A stretch of 64,000 bases of DNA from Tritrichomonas musculus (GCA_039105265.1 JAPFFF010000011.1:248001-312000), one strand, 5' to 3'; shown: positions 1 through 10,778, counted from the first letter of the stretch. The notes: generated by a model not told the origin, from the letters alone. Translations and numbers: made by a program.

Positions 1-2830
1 AATCACCATGGGAAGTGAAGGTAATACAATTATTTTTTTGGTCAATTCTAACACAAATACCAACATATTCTTTCCATGAACCAGTAGTTTTGACACTGCA
101 AATACAATCTGTTGTATCATTCACAGTTGAAGATATCCACGTATCACCATCATGTTTATAAACCTTACCAGTCATATATACTGGAGCTCCAATAACGAAA
201 TCATTAATAGAGTTCATTGATGACTCGATTGGGGAGTAGTGGGTGATGGTTGTGTTTGATTTGTGTAAATTTGTTATTTTTGTATGTAAGGTTTGGTATA
301 ATTGTAATGATAGATTTGTTGATGTACACTTATTAGATGCCTTCATTAATAATACATCCATATTATCTATATTTCCATCGTTGTCAAATAAAACACTTTC
401 AATTAAGTCATTCTTATTGATATAATCATTTAATGAACTCTTCAATGCAAAGTTATCAGTCACATATTTCACAGATGAAATCATATTATCGTTCACAGGT
501 TGGTTGCTGATTAATGTGATAGATGCATCATATATATTGGTTAGTGTATCGTCCGCGGCTCTCAATGAAACAATACGTGTAGCTACACGAATATCTATTG
601 ATTCGCTTGACTCACTACTTACTGATTTGTATATGATATTTCCACTCTTTCGTCCAGAATAAGTATATTCAGCTTCTTCATATGTTGATTCTTCAGCATT
701 TCGTTTGAACTTCACGATAATATTTTTGGTTGTTAATACCCTTCTTATATCAGCATCTGGGATTACACAACCACTATCATTCTGTGTGCATTGAAATATG
801 ATTTGTTCTGGACTTTCATCAACAACATTTGCAGTTTTAATGAAAGGTGATTCAATTTGAGCTCTAATGAAATTGTATGCTATTGGATTATTATTCCTAT
901 GTGCTGCACTTACCGATGCATATACAATTTGTCCATCATCATGACGCCATATTATTGTATCAATGCGTTTACCATTGCTATCATACCTGTCCATGCTATC
1001 AAAAGTGTTAGTAGAGCCAGTTGGTTTAAATATTACATCAATATGCATAATATCATCATCTTGATTATCTCCCCAATTAACATCAAATACCAAATGAACT
1101 CCAGCATTTGGTAGCTTAGGGGTAATATATGCACCGTCATATAAGTTTGCAGGATATTCAATACTCAATTCAGTGCCATATAATACAGTATTCAATGCAG
1201 ATTCATTAACCAAATCTGTTGGAATTGTTGGAATCTCTGTTTTGAGAGCATATTTATCTTGGAGAAATGCAAGATTAACAACACAGTTTTTGTTTGTTTC
1301 ATCAAAATCTTCATTTGCAATATAACAACTTATTACATTGATTCTATGTTGGTTATCAAAATCATAAACAACTCCACAACTTGAACTCATTTCTAATGTT
1401 AATGCTATATTTTGAACACCATTATTTAAAACATAATCATTATTATTAATACTTGATATAGTGAATATTCCTTGATATTTAATACTTTCATCAGTCTTAT
1501 CATATCCATCAAATAACATTCCATATTGTTTCCATTTTTCAAAATATTGACTTGCATTAGTATAAAGAACCGAAAGAGTATTAATACTATTACCTTCATC
1601 ATAAGTTAATTCTAATTCTTGATTGAAAGTAATTGTTTTATCAATAATCTCTGGAATATCAGATTTTAATGCATAAGTGTTTGACACATATCTAGCCGAA
1701 TAAGCGTTTTTGTCTGTTGGTTCGACAGTTTTGGTTATTGAACATGATAATATTTCTGGTGTTTCACCAGTTCCTGGATTGATTAATTCATGGGAGTTAT
1801 ACAGATACCAAAGACTAGAATCACTTCCTTCCATACGCAGTATCTGAGAGGGTAGATTATGATCATCGTCATTGTACGAATAGTCTGCGTGAACATAATG
1901 GGCTGTATAGTAACTGTCTGATGATACAATATCCAACCCATATTGCTCAATCAGTATATGATATGGGTCGTAATCCAAATCAAGAATTGTATTATTGGCG
2001 ATTTTGAATTGAATAGTTGTTGGTCCCTCAATAATCTCTGGGATTTCGCTTTTCACTTGCTCAATAATCTTTGGGAGGTCTTCTTTTGAAACATATTCTC
2101 TGGCACAAGAATCCAAAGCTGCTTGAAGACCTTCATTAGCTGCCATACTTGTTAAACACATTGATGCTTGAGCTGATAATGGGTTAACATCATTAGCCAT
2201 CAATTTCTGAAACATTTCGTCAGATAATTGGTCTCTTATGTTCAATTGCAACTCACTATTTTTGAGAACTGTGGGTATCTCTGACAAGTCTTCTTTTTTT
2301 GCATACAATGTCATATCTGGCAAGTCTTCTGTTTTCGCGTATGGTTCCAAAGCAGTTGTCAAAGCAGATTCATTAACCAAATCTGTAGGTATTTCAGGTA
2401 TGTCAGTTGATAATGCAAAATTGTTAACAACGTAATCACGTAATGTATTAACAGCGTTTTGACAAGCTAAAGCTTGGGCCTTGCTTTGCAAGTCAATTTC
2501 TTCACTACTAGCATACTTTAATAATTCTTTATTGAATTCCTCTGTTTTCAAATAATCGAATAAATCAGTTGTTTTCGCATAAGACTGTAAGTCCTGCGCT
2601 TTAGCGTACTCGCTTAAGCTCGTAAGCTTTGCATACTCATCAAGATTCGTAAGCTTTGCGTAAGGTTTCAATAATTCTTTCAATTCCTCGGTATTCAAGC
2701 TTGACCCCAAATTATTTCCGTTATTACACTTACACCCACATGAAGTGGCATATTGTTTTATGTATTCTATTATTAATTCATCTATTGTATTTACCCTTTT
2801 GATACCACCTGCTTGCTCTATCATAAACAT
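1..2830 (-). CDS. fibre-like protein of element A (partial, 3' end beyond the window)
   Basis: The reverse strand is open from ATG at 2830 to base 1 with no stop, giving at least 943 residues. The full-length homologue at 27835-30393 (852 residues) shares its N-terminal signature (IDELIIEYIKQYA here) and its C-terminal domain, of which the last ~50 residues are missing here. After a Cys-rich N-terminus come repeats of the YAKLTNLDEYAK kind, typical of phage tail-fibre stalks, then beta-rich modules. A role as virion spike or receptor-binding fibre is inferred from this architecture. It is divergent from the gene at 2845, with 14 bp between the start codons. Some segments are near-identical in DNA to element C's copy while others are unrelated. 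Confidence 0.85.
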   Translation of the reverse strand, partial: MFMIEQAGGIKRVNTIDELIIEYIKQYATSCGCKCNNGNNLGSSLNTEELKELLKPYAKLTNLDEYAKLTSLSEYAKAQDLQSYAKTTDLFDYLKTEEFNKELLKYASSEEIDLQSKAQALACQNAVNTLRDYVVNNFALSTDIPEIPTDLVNESALTTALEPYAKTEDLPDMTLYAKKEDLSEIPTVLKNSELQLNIRDQLSDEMFQKLMANDVNPLSAQASMCLTSMAANEGLQAALDSCAREYVSKEDLPKIIEQVKSEIPEIIEGPTTIQFKIANNTILDLDYDPYHILIEQYGLDIVSSDSYYTAHYVHADYSYNDDDHNLPSQILRMEGSDSSLWYLYNSHELINPGTGETPEILSCSITKTVEPTDKNAYSARYVSNTYALKSDIPEIIDKTITFNQELELTYDEGNSINTLSVLYTNASQYFEKWKQYGMLFDGYDKTDESIKYQGIFTISSINNNDYVLNNGVQNIALTLEMSSSCGVVYDFDNQHRINVISCYIANEDFDETNKNCVVNLAFLQDKYALKTEIPTIPTDLVNESALNTVLYGTELSIEYPANLYDGAYITPKLPNAGVHLVFDVNWGDNQDDDIMHIDVIFKPTGSTNTFDSMDRYDSNGKRIDTIIWRHDDGQIVYASVSAAHRNNNPIAYNFIRAQIESPFIKTANVVDESPEQIIFQCTQNDSGCVIPDADIRRVLTTKNIIVKFKRNAEESTYEEAEYTYSGRKSGNIIYKSVSSESSESIDIRVATRIVSLRAADDTLTNIYDASITLISNQPVNDNMISSVKYVTDNFALKSSLNDYINKNDLIESVLFDNDGNIDNMDVLLMKASNKCTSTNLSLQLYQTLHTKITNLHKSNTTITHYSPIESSMNSINDFVIGAPVYMTGKVYKHDGDTWISSTVNDTTDCICSVKTTGSWKEYVGICVRIDQKNNCITFTSHGD

Positions 2831-2844
2831 TTTGAACATAATAA

Positions 2845-5355
2845 ATGACGTCAGATGTGGATGAACAATTAATAATGAATGAGGTGAAAAAGAAAGATTA
2901 TCAAGATATGCTCATATTCATGTTCCAAAATAGTAAATCAGAGCAAATAAAAACAATAATACACAATATTATTGAGTATCTTAAGAATCCTCGTAACTAT
3001 GTCAAAGACGTGAAAGAAACGCTAAAAGAGATGCTTGATAAATATCACGCAAAGCCTAAAGGAAGTAAAAGACAAAAAAATGAATTAGCTAAAATACTTG
3101 ATTCAAAAGCGAATTACTTTATTGATATATCTGGCTTACTAAAAGATAAAGAAAAGCCTGTTATTCCACAAATTGAGGAAGAGGAAGAACCTGACTTGGA
3201 AGGCCATTATTTTAGAAACAGAATTAATAAAGACATTGAATCACTTAGTAATTTATTTACACTTGATAGTAATCATATTAATGCTTTACACTTATTTTAT
3301 TGTATTGCTGATGACTCAAAAAGGTATCCGTTATTTAATAAAAAAGATACTACACAGATTCAATTACTCGTCGTATCATTGACTGAAAACATAGATTCAC
3401 ATAAAAACAATAAGATACCAGATGACATAAATAACCTAATGCAATTTGAGAAACAAAGAAGACAAACCAATATTGAAACAATGAGAAAGTTAGCTGAATC
3501 TAATCAAGAAGGTCAGCAATTATTAGATACTTACAATAAATCTTCTACAATTGATGCTAACCAACTAGAAAGGTTTGGCTTATTAAATGAAGAGTTTACT
3601 GCTAAAAACCTTTATGGTTACTATAATAGGTCTATAAATCCTAAAGATGACTCCGATGTTAGAGTTAGGAATATCGCATTACAATTACATGATGCAATAA
3701 GAGAAACAAACATATTTGAAGAAACAACTGAACCTAAAAACAAAAAGCAACTCAAACAATTAATAAAGTACCTTAATGAAAATGGAGATAGAGAAATATT
3801 TTCTAATATGAATAGTGATATAGAAGAGGAAGCTGCGGAGGAAGAGAAAGACCCAATCTCAAGCTTTGCTTGCAAATCTTTATCCGACTATAAAACAATG
3901 TCGAAGCGTGTTTTTAGCACACCAACCAAAGAATATCTTAGAAGAAACAAACCAATTGAAGCTGAAGATGATCACACCAACTTTTCAGAACTATTGAACT
4001 CAAATATTGAAGTGACAAGAGGACCTGAAGTAAATGCTGCCGAATTCTTAAATGAATATATGAAGTCTATCCCAACAGGTAAACGTGCTGGTAAAACATT
4101 TGAAGCATCACAAAAACGTATGAGCGACCTGTACATTTTCGAAAACAAACAAAGTATTGATGTTAGTAAATATCGAGGTGAATTATTTGATATTCTTATT
4201 AACGGTAATTACCGTGTCAAGTTTTCACCTAAATGTGCTACAAGAGACGGAGCAGAAGCTTATTGCAAGAAAAGATTTGATAAAAATGGATATCCATTAT
4301 ATCGTTTAGTACCAGCTAGGCATGACACTAAAGACCCTCTCGGTAATCCAATTTGTGATTTAAACGGTGATAGAGTTGAAGATATTGTTATTGTTGATAC
4401 TCGTGGTAAGCCTGTTATTATTAATGGATATCGTCTTGTTAAAGCAGACCCTTATAAGAAATTATGGCAAACCGAACGTATTGCTGGTAAAACAAATGAT
4501 TCATTTGAAGTATGGCTTAAGAATCTTATGGGAGCTAAACGAACATGGGAATACACTCCAGAACAATGGAATGAAGGTAAGTTTAAACCTGAAATTGATA
4601 AGAAATTAGAAAAAGTAATAAACTCATATCAATCTGTTGGTTTATCCAAACCCAAAATCAGTACCAAAATTACTGCAAGAGGTTTGTGGAGTTCTATATT
4701 TTCAAAAATATGGCAAACTGTTTTATACAATATATTTACTAATGAAGAATACAAAGATTTGGAACCATTAAAATGTATATTTAGTTATTTCAAAGTATGT
4801 ACAGCCATATTTATTGCACGTTATGAATCTAAAGTGATGAAAGACCATGAACGCAATGATTGGAGTGATTGGGTTAAATATAAGAAATTACATCCAAAAT
4901 CCGTAAATGCTGAATTGGGTGTTATGATTCAAAAAGAATATAATGAAAGCATTAAAGCGACTATGCCAGTTGATGGAGAAATAAATAGTGATGGTGAAAT
5001 ATCAGGAGTATTACAAGAAATATTGGAGCAAACAAATGACCTCATCTTTAAGACTGGTCTTGGATTCACAGAAGATAAGAAAGACCAATATGAACAGTTA
5101 GCTCAAGCTATAATTGAAAATAAAGTAAGTACAGCAACAAAGAAGCAATTACAAGACAAATTTGGTGAAAATATTGATGCTTGGATTGATTCACAAGTTG
5201 GTGGAAATTACACCACAATCAAAGGATTATATAAGGCTGCACATAAAGGTGCTGGTGATAAATCATATATTAGGTCACGAACTGTTGAAAAGCCAGCTAC
5301 AGCTGAAATTGTTGAGGAACCTTCTACTGATGATGATGACGAAGATGAAGCATAA
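2845..5355 (+). CDS. large conserved Maverick protein of A, NGY/DPLGN domain
   Basis: 836 residues, homologous over its C-terminal part to the 1257-residue protein at 30412-34185. The conserved core (about residues 440-720) contains ILINGNYRVKF, then DPLGNPICDLNGDRVEDI and VIINGYRLV. The second segment resembles Asp/Asn-rich loops but has no assigned catalytic residues. The N-terminal third is helical and charged, with an acidic patch near residue 110 and an acidic C-terminus. The same position in A and C, next to the fibre gene, suggests a structural or virion-associated role; function is otherwise unknown. A gap of 34 bp separates it from the convergent gene at 5390. Confidence 0.85.
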   Translation: MTSDVDEQLIMNEVKKKDYQDMLIFMFQNSKSEQIKTIIHNIIEYLKNPRNYVKDVKETLKEMLDKYHAKPKGSKRQKNELAKILDSKANYFIDISGLLKDKEKPVIPQIEEEEEPDLEGHYFRNRINKDIESLSNLFTLDSNHINALHLFYCIADDSKRYPLFNKKDTTQIQLLVVSLTENIDSHKNNKIPDDINNLMQFEKQRRQTNIETMRKLAESNQEGQQLLDTYNKSSTIDANQLERFGLLNEEFTAKNLYGYYNRSINPKDDSDVRVRNIALQLHDAIRETNIFEETTEPKNKKQLKQLIKYLNENGDREIFSNMNSDIEEEAAEEEKDPISSFACKSLSDYKTMSKRVFSTPTKEYLRRNKPIEAEDDHTNFSELLNSNIEVTRGPEVNAAEFLNEYMKSIPTGKRAGKTFEASQKRMSDLYIFENKQSIDVSKYRGELFDILINGNYRVKFSPKCATRDGAEAYCKKRFDKNGYPLYRLVPARHDTKDPLGNPICDLNGDRVEDIVIVDTRGKPVIINGYRLVKADPYKKLWQTERIAGKTNDSFEVWLKNLMGAKRTWEYTPEQWNEGKFKPEIDKKLEKVINSYQSVGLSKPKISTKITARGLWSSIFSKIWQTVLYNIFTNEEYKDLEPLKCIFSYFKVCTAIFIARYESKVMKDHERNDWSDWVKYKKLHPKSVNAELGVMIQKEYNESIKATMPVDGEINSDGEISGVLQEILEQTNDLIFKTGLGFTEDKKDQYEQLAQAIIENKVSTATKKQLQDKFGENIDAWIDSQVGGNYTTIKGLYKAAHKGAGDKSYIRSRTVEKPATAEIVEEPSTDDDDEDEA

Positions 5356-5389
5356 AAAAATTACTATTCCTACTTTATATCCTTGCTAA

Positions 5390-6385
5390 TTATTTTTTTG
5401 AACCTGGTAATTTGAATGTTGTTGTATGCGCCTTATTTGTTCCTGGATTTACCTGTGACTGCATAGCAGGCCCAAGCTTTGCTTGCGACAAGAAATCATT
5501 TTTAGCTTCTGTTGGACTTGCAACCTTTTGATTCTTAGATGTATCACGAGCTATACTAGATTTTTCAGGTTCTTGGTAAAAATATTTGAATTCAGTTATT
5601 GGTGATGGTAATACCTTCTTTGGGCGTATTTCATCGGGTATATCAAGTTTTTCATTATTATATTCAATATTTACTTTTGGGTCATATCCACTAAATAAGG
5701 AAGGCTCCCTAGGATGTGAATTATTTGTATTTACCTTTAAGATAGGGCTTGTGATATTTGATTTGAATACATTGAATACTGGAAAATGATATTTCCAATC
5801 CTGAAATTCATATTTGAAACCTTTAATATCAGCATCTTCATTTTTATTTCGCAATCGAACTTTCTGCCATTGGCTCATGAATGTTTCTTTTTCGAAACAG
5901 AGAAAGATAATTATTGGTACTGGCTTAACTGTGTAATCAACGTCTACGCTCGAAGATAGTTGATAACAGAAATTATTTGTTTCTTTTACATCATATCTAT
6001 AATCATAGTCTCCAATCAATAGTATATATGTTTTATTTAGGTCAGGAAATGATTTTTCAACAAATTGGATATCTGTATTACCAAAATTAGAAAAAAGATC
6101 CACAGTTATTGTGAATAAACGTAATAGACTAGGATCGTTTGTATTATTTATATTTCTCTCATCTTTGAAATCCACTTTTTTAGGTAAATCCAACGTTACT
6201 TCACTACCATTAATAAGTACAAATAATTCATGGTAATTACTACTTAAATACAATAAGACTCTCCTATTTCTTTCAGAGATATATGAAAACAGTTGATGGT
6301 CCTTATTAATATTGATACAATTTGGATCTTGCAAATTAAGTTCTTGCAGTGCTGTGAATACCGATTTTTGGTTGCTGTTATTCAT
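5390..6385 (-). CDS. unknown protein of A between large protein and minor-capsid-like gene
   Basis: 331 residues, not recognised. It occupies the slot held in C by the 553-residue gene at 34193-35854, but I see no clear similarity between them, so this slot is variable. The first ~220 residues look globular with beta-rich strands (ILLIGDYDYRY, PIIIFLCFEK). The last 60 are Pro/Ser/Lys-rich and include the run SQAKLGPAMQSQ, encoded by a short repeat that also sits inside A's ATPase gene (see 5454-5491). A T-tract (TTTTTTTG) precedes the ATG. Confidence 0.8.
   Translation of the reverse strand: MNNSNQKSVFTALQELNLQDPNCININKDHQLFSYISERNRRVLLYLSSNYHELFVLINGSEVTLDLPKKVDFKDERNINNTNDPSLLRLFTITVDLFSNFGNTDIQFVEKSFPDLNKTYILLIGDYDYRYDVKETNNFCYQLSSSVDVDYTVKPVPIIIFLCFEKETFMSQWQKVRLRNKNEDADIKGFKYEFQDWKYHFPVFNVFKSNITSPILKVNTNNSHPREPSLFSGYDPKVNIEYNNEKLDIPDEIRPKKVLPSPITEFKYFYQEPEKSSIARDTSKNQKVASPTEAKNDFLSQAKLGPAMQSQVNPGTNKAHTTTFKLPGSKK
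5454..5491 (-). repeat. in-frame short palindromic repeat, copy in the 331-residue gene
   Basis: On the minus strand this reads CGCAAGCAAAGCTTGGGCC followed by TGCTATGCAG and TCACA. Nearly the same string occurs at 62726-62760 on the plus strand inside the ATPase gene. Both copies are translated in the same frame as SQAKLGPAMQSQ although the host proteins are unrelated. It contains internal palindromes around AAGCTT and CTGCTATGCAG. Confidence 0.85.
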
Positions 6386-6442
6386 TTTTTATTCAAAAAA
6401 AGCTATAGCTTAACAAGAACTCTGTTCTCGAAAAGCTGTCAC

Positions 6443-6698
6443 TTAATAAATAAGAAGGCAGCTCATGATAAATGCTGATGGTATGATTGAATTGCCATAC
6501 AAATCGGTAAACCATATCTTGTAATCTCTCTTATTGCTACTGAAGAATTCGTATTTTCGATATTTGGTTTGACGCTTATTAGCTAACATAATGAATGAAT
6601 CACAATATGCATCTAATTGAACTATATCTGAATGCACCATTAAATCACCAACTAAAAAGTCTTTTACAATTGCTCCAACATATTGAATTACAATATAT
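6443..6698 (-). pseudogene. 3' part of A's minor-capsid-like gene, cut off by element B
   Basis: From base 6698 down to the stop at 6443 the minus strand is open. It matches residues about 27-110 of the intact homologue at 35893-36225 (for example LANKRQTKYRKYEFF and KIWFTDLYGN). The upstream part of the gene is found 47.7 kb away at 54449-54581, beyond the far end of B. An internal Met at 6640 could allow a truncated product, but the natural start is lost. The intact family is discussed at 35893. Confidence 0.9.
6694..6698. repeat. target site duplication of B, left copy (5 bp visible)
   Basis: TATAT abuts the left end of B and is repeated at 54449-54453 beyond the right end. Extending to six bases gives one mismatch. 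A small loss at one junction, or ambiguity in where the AGTAGT end starts, would explain this. The duplication lies in a Lys-Tyr-Ile stretch of the interrupted gene. Confidence 0.75.
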
Positions 6699-6950
6699 AG
6701 TAGTATACGGTAGGCCGTGTCTAATTACACAGCCTACCCTCTTCGCTACGCTCGAGACTACTCCAAGGGCTCCCGCCCCTGGACCCCATTCAAAAAGCCA
6801 GACATTCAAAAAGTTCTATCGTTCGCGTATTCAAAAAGTTAATAATTCAAAAAGTTTCCTGTTCAAAAAGTTCTCTTCACAAAAAGTTTGTCATTAATGA
6901 CTACAAAAAAATGTTTACCACGATTGAAATGTACCCGACGCTAAATCCAG
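6699..6950 (+). repeat. left terminal inverted repeat of element B
   Basis: This is the 252-bp inverted copy of 54197-54448, with one mismatch seen by eye (TCTCTTCAC here against TCTCCTCAC in the reverse complement of the right copy). Inside are about six copies of a short direct motif close to TTCAAAAAGTT (roughly 6788-6890) and a G+C-rich palindromic patch near 6741-6785. The repeat ends with the first 13 codons of the 444-residue gene whose intact copy starts in the right repeat. Near-identity of the ends fits a recent insertion or conversion between ends. Confidence 0.95.
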
Positions 6951-6960
6951 TAATGTTTTT

Positions 6961-9900
6961 TTAATATTTTTGATTGGCCAACTGATGGCTAACTTGCTGA
7001 GTGGTGAATATTTCATATTTGCTAACTAATTCCTGTGTTGTAACAAAACCATTTGTCCGCAAGGTAATATTTATTGCATTAGTACAAGAATTATCAATCG
7101 GGATTTCATATGTTGAACTAACACTGTTATCCAAAGTAATTAGCTTGTGAATAAAATCAAATTTTATGAAATGATTCTTACCAACAATATCTTTGAATAT
7201 AAATATATGAAGCCTATTCCATACAGCAGCTACATTTGAGCCAGCATACTTAAATCTAATATTATTTAAATTTTCCATTGATAATTCAAATACAGAAGGT
7301 ATTATTTGATATCCTTCATTTAATCCAAATCTTTTGAGCTCATCTTTGGTATAGTAGTTGGTCAGCTCATTGCTTGTAGATAATGAAATGTCCTCATCAA
7401 ATGTTGCAGAAGATATTTCACAACCAATATAATAACCATAATAATCATCATAAATGAAAATTGCTCCAGTCATTACATCCCAATCAATATATAATTCTTC
7501 ACTGATTTCAGATTGTTTGAGGAATAAAATACAATTCCAATATTGAGTCTCCGAGATTTCATCTTGAGTCTCAAATATTATATCAAATGAATGCTCAACA
7601 CTATCTGTATCAGTATAATTTCCAATTAAATGAGTTCCCTCATGATATGGTATATGAGATGTTGTAAATCTCCTTTGTTCATCACCATCATCCAATAACA
7701 CTTCTTTATTTGTTATAGAGAGTTCTTGATGATTATGATATGAGATGTCATTAAGTTTTCTATATTCTGATAAATCATCTTTGGTGACATAAGAACCATT
7801 TTCTAATGCTGCTAATCTTGATTCCATTGCTGCTATATTATCCTTTAATGCTGCATTCTCTCTCTCTAAATTTGATATTTTGCTATTTATTGTTATGATA
7901 CTAGCAACATGTTCACCTACTATAATAGCTAAATCTTGTTGTGATTTAATATAAGTATCTATTTTTGTCTTCAGTTCATTATTTTCACTCTTTAAAGCAT
8001 ATTTATTATCTGCTTCCTCTTTTGTATACAGGTTATCCATGTTTACCATATTATTTTTCAATTCATCTAATGCTTCATTTACTTCATCAACAGTTGGGAA
8101 TTCATTTAATGTAGTAGCTAGAGCTGTATCATTCTTTTCTATCTGCTCTTGTACCCCATCTATCTTCTTATGTAAAGCATCTATATCACAAGTATATGCT
8201 AAATCATTTAGTGTAAAGTCCATATATCTCAAACATGTATTTTCTTTAATCTGTATTCCACCAACTCTAAGTTTATTTGGATTTGATATAATAAATACCT
8301 TATCATTCATGATGCAACTAGGGAAATCATTTGTTCCTTGATAATTTATTGCCCCACCAGTAATATTTATAGTAACTATATTCTCTTCATAATCTACATC
8401 ATTGTATTCACTAATTTTTTGGACCAAAAACCTTGCTTTAATTGTTCCATCTGTGATAACATCTTCTGCTTCTAAATGGACCTCACCATTGACATATTTA
8501 CCAACAACATCTATTGTATCATCCCTAACCAAATCATTCTGTGAAATATAATTATTCCCCTCTAATTCATTTAATTTTTCTGCAAGTAGTTTAAATGGTT
8601 TCTTTAAGCTATCTCTAAATTGGTTACACATTTCTTCTGTTGCTCTAATTGATAAAACAGCTTTCTCAGGGTCATCAAATTCATCATCAAAAGTTTCATC
8701 AGGTAAAGGTTGCATTTCTTGATTGCACCAAGTTAAAATAGGAGTTATATCAGTTGTTGATTGAATTGACCGAGTGACAACTGAAGGTATATCAAATAAT
8801 TCCATTTCGCCTATCTTTTGATAACCTCTACTTCTCCACCATTTTTGAATTCTTGTACCAATTCTTTGTAAGAACCCTCCTGATTTTTGTTTGATTTGAC
8901 CAGATGCAGTATCAGAAATAGTTTTTGATAAGAATTTAATACCTTCTGGAGCTAATTGCATTCCAATTGAACCTATTGAACCAGCTGTACCTGCAACACC
9001 AAATGCTAATGCAGTCCATGAAACAATTCTTAAATTATCAACATCTTCTTCTAGATGCTGAGTTACTGTTTCTGTTCTTGATACTCTTCCTTTTAGGCTT
9101 TCCATTGTTGTGTTCATTTCTTGGACATCATAGCTAATCACATCTACATTGTTAGTTACCATATTTAAATCACTTCTCATTGTTGTAATGTTATCTGCAG
9201 TAATGATTTTAGAACTAGTAATATTATAGTCAGTATATAGTGTTGTAGCAGCATTATGATTAGGATACACTTCATAAAATTGCTGCTTTATAATATATTC
9301 AAAGGGATTTGTTGTAGGGTCCCAATTGACCTCATCTATTGGGTCAACATATTCATCAGCTAAATATATCTTAATATTTCTGGATTCATTAGGGGTTGAT
9401 GAAACATAACAGTACTCTACCTTTTCACAAGAATCTAATAAGCCATGAATGAAATACCATTTCTTATCACTCTTGGGGTCAAATATTTTCCCAGTTGGTC
9501 TCATAGAAAATCTGTTTGCTATGATTGTTCCATCTAAAGTGATATCAAGATAGAATTCTTCAACTTTTGCAATATCTAATTCACTCCCTGTACCATTTGC
9601 TTTATAGCATCTTATGGCTTCAATATCATATCCATCTTTAGTTCCCCCATTGCTTGTTTGGTAGCCTAATCCATATTTGGAAAAATCTTCTATCTCACCG
9701 CTCTTTAGTTTTACAAAACAGTCTACTTTACACTTACCTCCATGAATCATGTAATGCAAGAGATTATCAACCGAGTAGTCATCTTGTTTTTTAATCAGTT
9801 TCATATTTCTTTCACTCCTCTTGACTTGTATGTAGGTTCCATCTTCTCCATGTTCATTCTCCTTATTTAATCCATTAACTAATCTACCATTGATATGGCC

Positions 9901-10749
9901 TTGTATATTATCACCTACCCATTTTGTACCATCCCAGCTTAAAACCCATTTATTACCAAAACAATATTCACTAAATTTAAATTCCAAGCCGTTAGGTATA
10001 TTGTAATTATCATCTATGTTCCATTGCAATAGCCAATACTTTTTATCATCTATTTGGACTTCACTAGTTAGAGTTGGTTTGTAAAGGTACAATACATCAC
10101 TTTTATGTAGCTTCAATGCATTGTCTGCTTTGATGATGGAGCACTTTATTGCTTTCCCTGTTTGGAGAGAATCTGTTAAATATTCATTCATAATACTCAG
10201 CTCACCATTCAACCATAAAGTATATGGATTAAATTCCAGACTACTATCAAATGCTATGTTGATGTATTCAAATATGGTGCTGTTATTTATAGAACAGCCA
10301 CAAGCAGAGCTTGAGCCAGCAGAGCTGCCATTAGCACTCTTTGTTATCATGGGACAATAAACCTTTCCATCCTTGGCATAAATATAAAATTCCTTCACTA
10401 ATTTTCCATTCGTGTCATATACTATATTCTTCCTCAAGACTATTTTGAAAATATTTGTTTGGGCTGTTATTTCTTTCACTTTATTCATGAAATCCTCTGG
10501 TATGTTAACAAATTTTAGAATATGATATTGGGTTGTTGATGACTCAAATGACTCGTATTGTATATTATTATTTTTGATATTAAATTCTGGTATGCCATCT
10601 ACTTCATTAAATAAATGGCCTGTCTGTACATATCCATCTAAATCACTTAGGGTTAACAATTGACTTGCTTTCCTAGTAGCATCTCCAACTTTAAATTGTA
10701 TATCACCAATGAATTTTGTTGTAGTATCTTTCACTTGCTCTGAAGTCAT
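6961..10749 (-). CDS. giant fibre-like protein 1 of element B
   Basis: 1262 residues, a paralogue of the adjacent 1571-residue protein. Both share a beta-rich module with LRKNIVYDTNGKLVKEF or a close variant (about residue 110 here), a stretch near residue 515 containing SKIITADNITTMRSDL, and then hydrophobic Gly/Ala-rich segments (about 575-610) that could be membrane-interacting. Residues about 870-985 carry YTKEEADNKYALKSE followed by a coiled coil, a pattern seen in phage fibre stalks. A second YTKDEL site lies near residue 1130. The C-terminus looks like beta-sandwich modules. A virion fibre or host-attachment role is inferred. The stop codon lies just past the left terminal repeat. Confidence 0.85.
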   Translation of the reverse strand: MTSEQVKDTTTKFIGDIQFKVGDATRKASQLLTLSDLDGYVQTGHLFNEVDGIPEFNIKNNNIQYESFESSTTQYHILKFVNIPEDFMNKVKEITAQTNIFKIVLRKNIVYDTNGKLVKEFYIYAKDGKVYCPMITKSANGSSAGSSSACGCSINNSTIFEYINIAFDSSLEFNPYTLWLNGELSIMNEYLTDSLQTGKAIKCSIIKADNALKLHKSDVLYLYKPTLTSEVQIDDKKYWLLQWNIDDNYNIPNGLEFKFSEYCFGNKWVLSWDGTKWVGDNIQGHINGRLVNGLNKENEHGEDGTYIQVKRSERNMKLIKKQDDYSVDNLLHYMIHGGKCKVDCFVKLKSGEIEDFSKYGLGYQTSNGGTKDGYDIEAIRCYKANGTGSELDIAKVEEFYLDITLDGTIIANRFSMRPTGKIFDPKSDKKWYFIHGLLDSCEKVEYCYVSSTPNESRNIKIYLADEYVDPIDEVNWDPTTNPFEYIIKQQFYEVYPNHNAATTLYTDYNITSSKIITADNITTMRSDLNMVTNNVDVISYDVQEMNTTMESLKGRVSRTETVTQHLEEDVDNLRIVSWTALAFGVAGTAGSIGSIGMQLAPEGIKFLSKTISDTASGQIKQKSGGFLQRIGTRIQKWWRSRGYQKIGEMELFDIPSVVTRSIQSTTDITPILTWCNQEMQPLPDETFDDEFDDPEKAVLSIRATEEMCNQFRDSLKKPFKLLAEKLNELEGNNYISQNDLVRDDTIDVVGKYVNGEVHLEAEDVITDGTIKARFLVQKISEYNDVDYEENIVTINITGGAINYQGTNDFPSCIMNDKVFIISNPNKLRVGGIQIKENTCLRYMDFTLNDLAYTCDIDALHKKIDGVQEQIEKNDTALATTLNEFPTVDEVNEALDELKNNMVNMDNLYTKEEADNKYALKSENNELKTKIDTYIKSQQDLAIIVGEHVASIITINSKISNLERENAALKDNIAAMESRLAALENGSYVTKDDLSEYRKLNDISYHNHQELSITNKEVLLDDGDEQRRFTTSHIPYHEGTHLIGNYTDTDSVEHSFDIIFETQDEISETQYWNCILFLKQSEISEELYIDWDVMTGAIFIYDDYYGYYIGCEISSATFDEDISLSTSNELTNYYTKDELKRFGLNEGYQIIPSVFELSMENLNNIRFKYAGSNVAAVWNRLHIFIFKDIVGKNHFIKFDFIHKLITLDNSVSSTYEIPIDNSCTNAINITLRTNGFVTTQELVSKYEIFTTQQVSHQLANQKY

Positions 10750-10778
10750 TTAATTCTCTAAAAAAATTATTCCCTAAT

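Noticed and set aside
6595-6897. 100-codon open frame spanning the left end of B
   Set aside because: It crosses the junction between A and the terminal repeat of B and overlaps real coding sequence on the other strand; no homologue.
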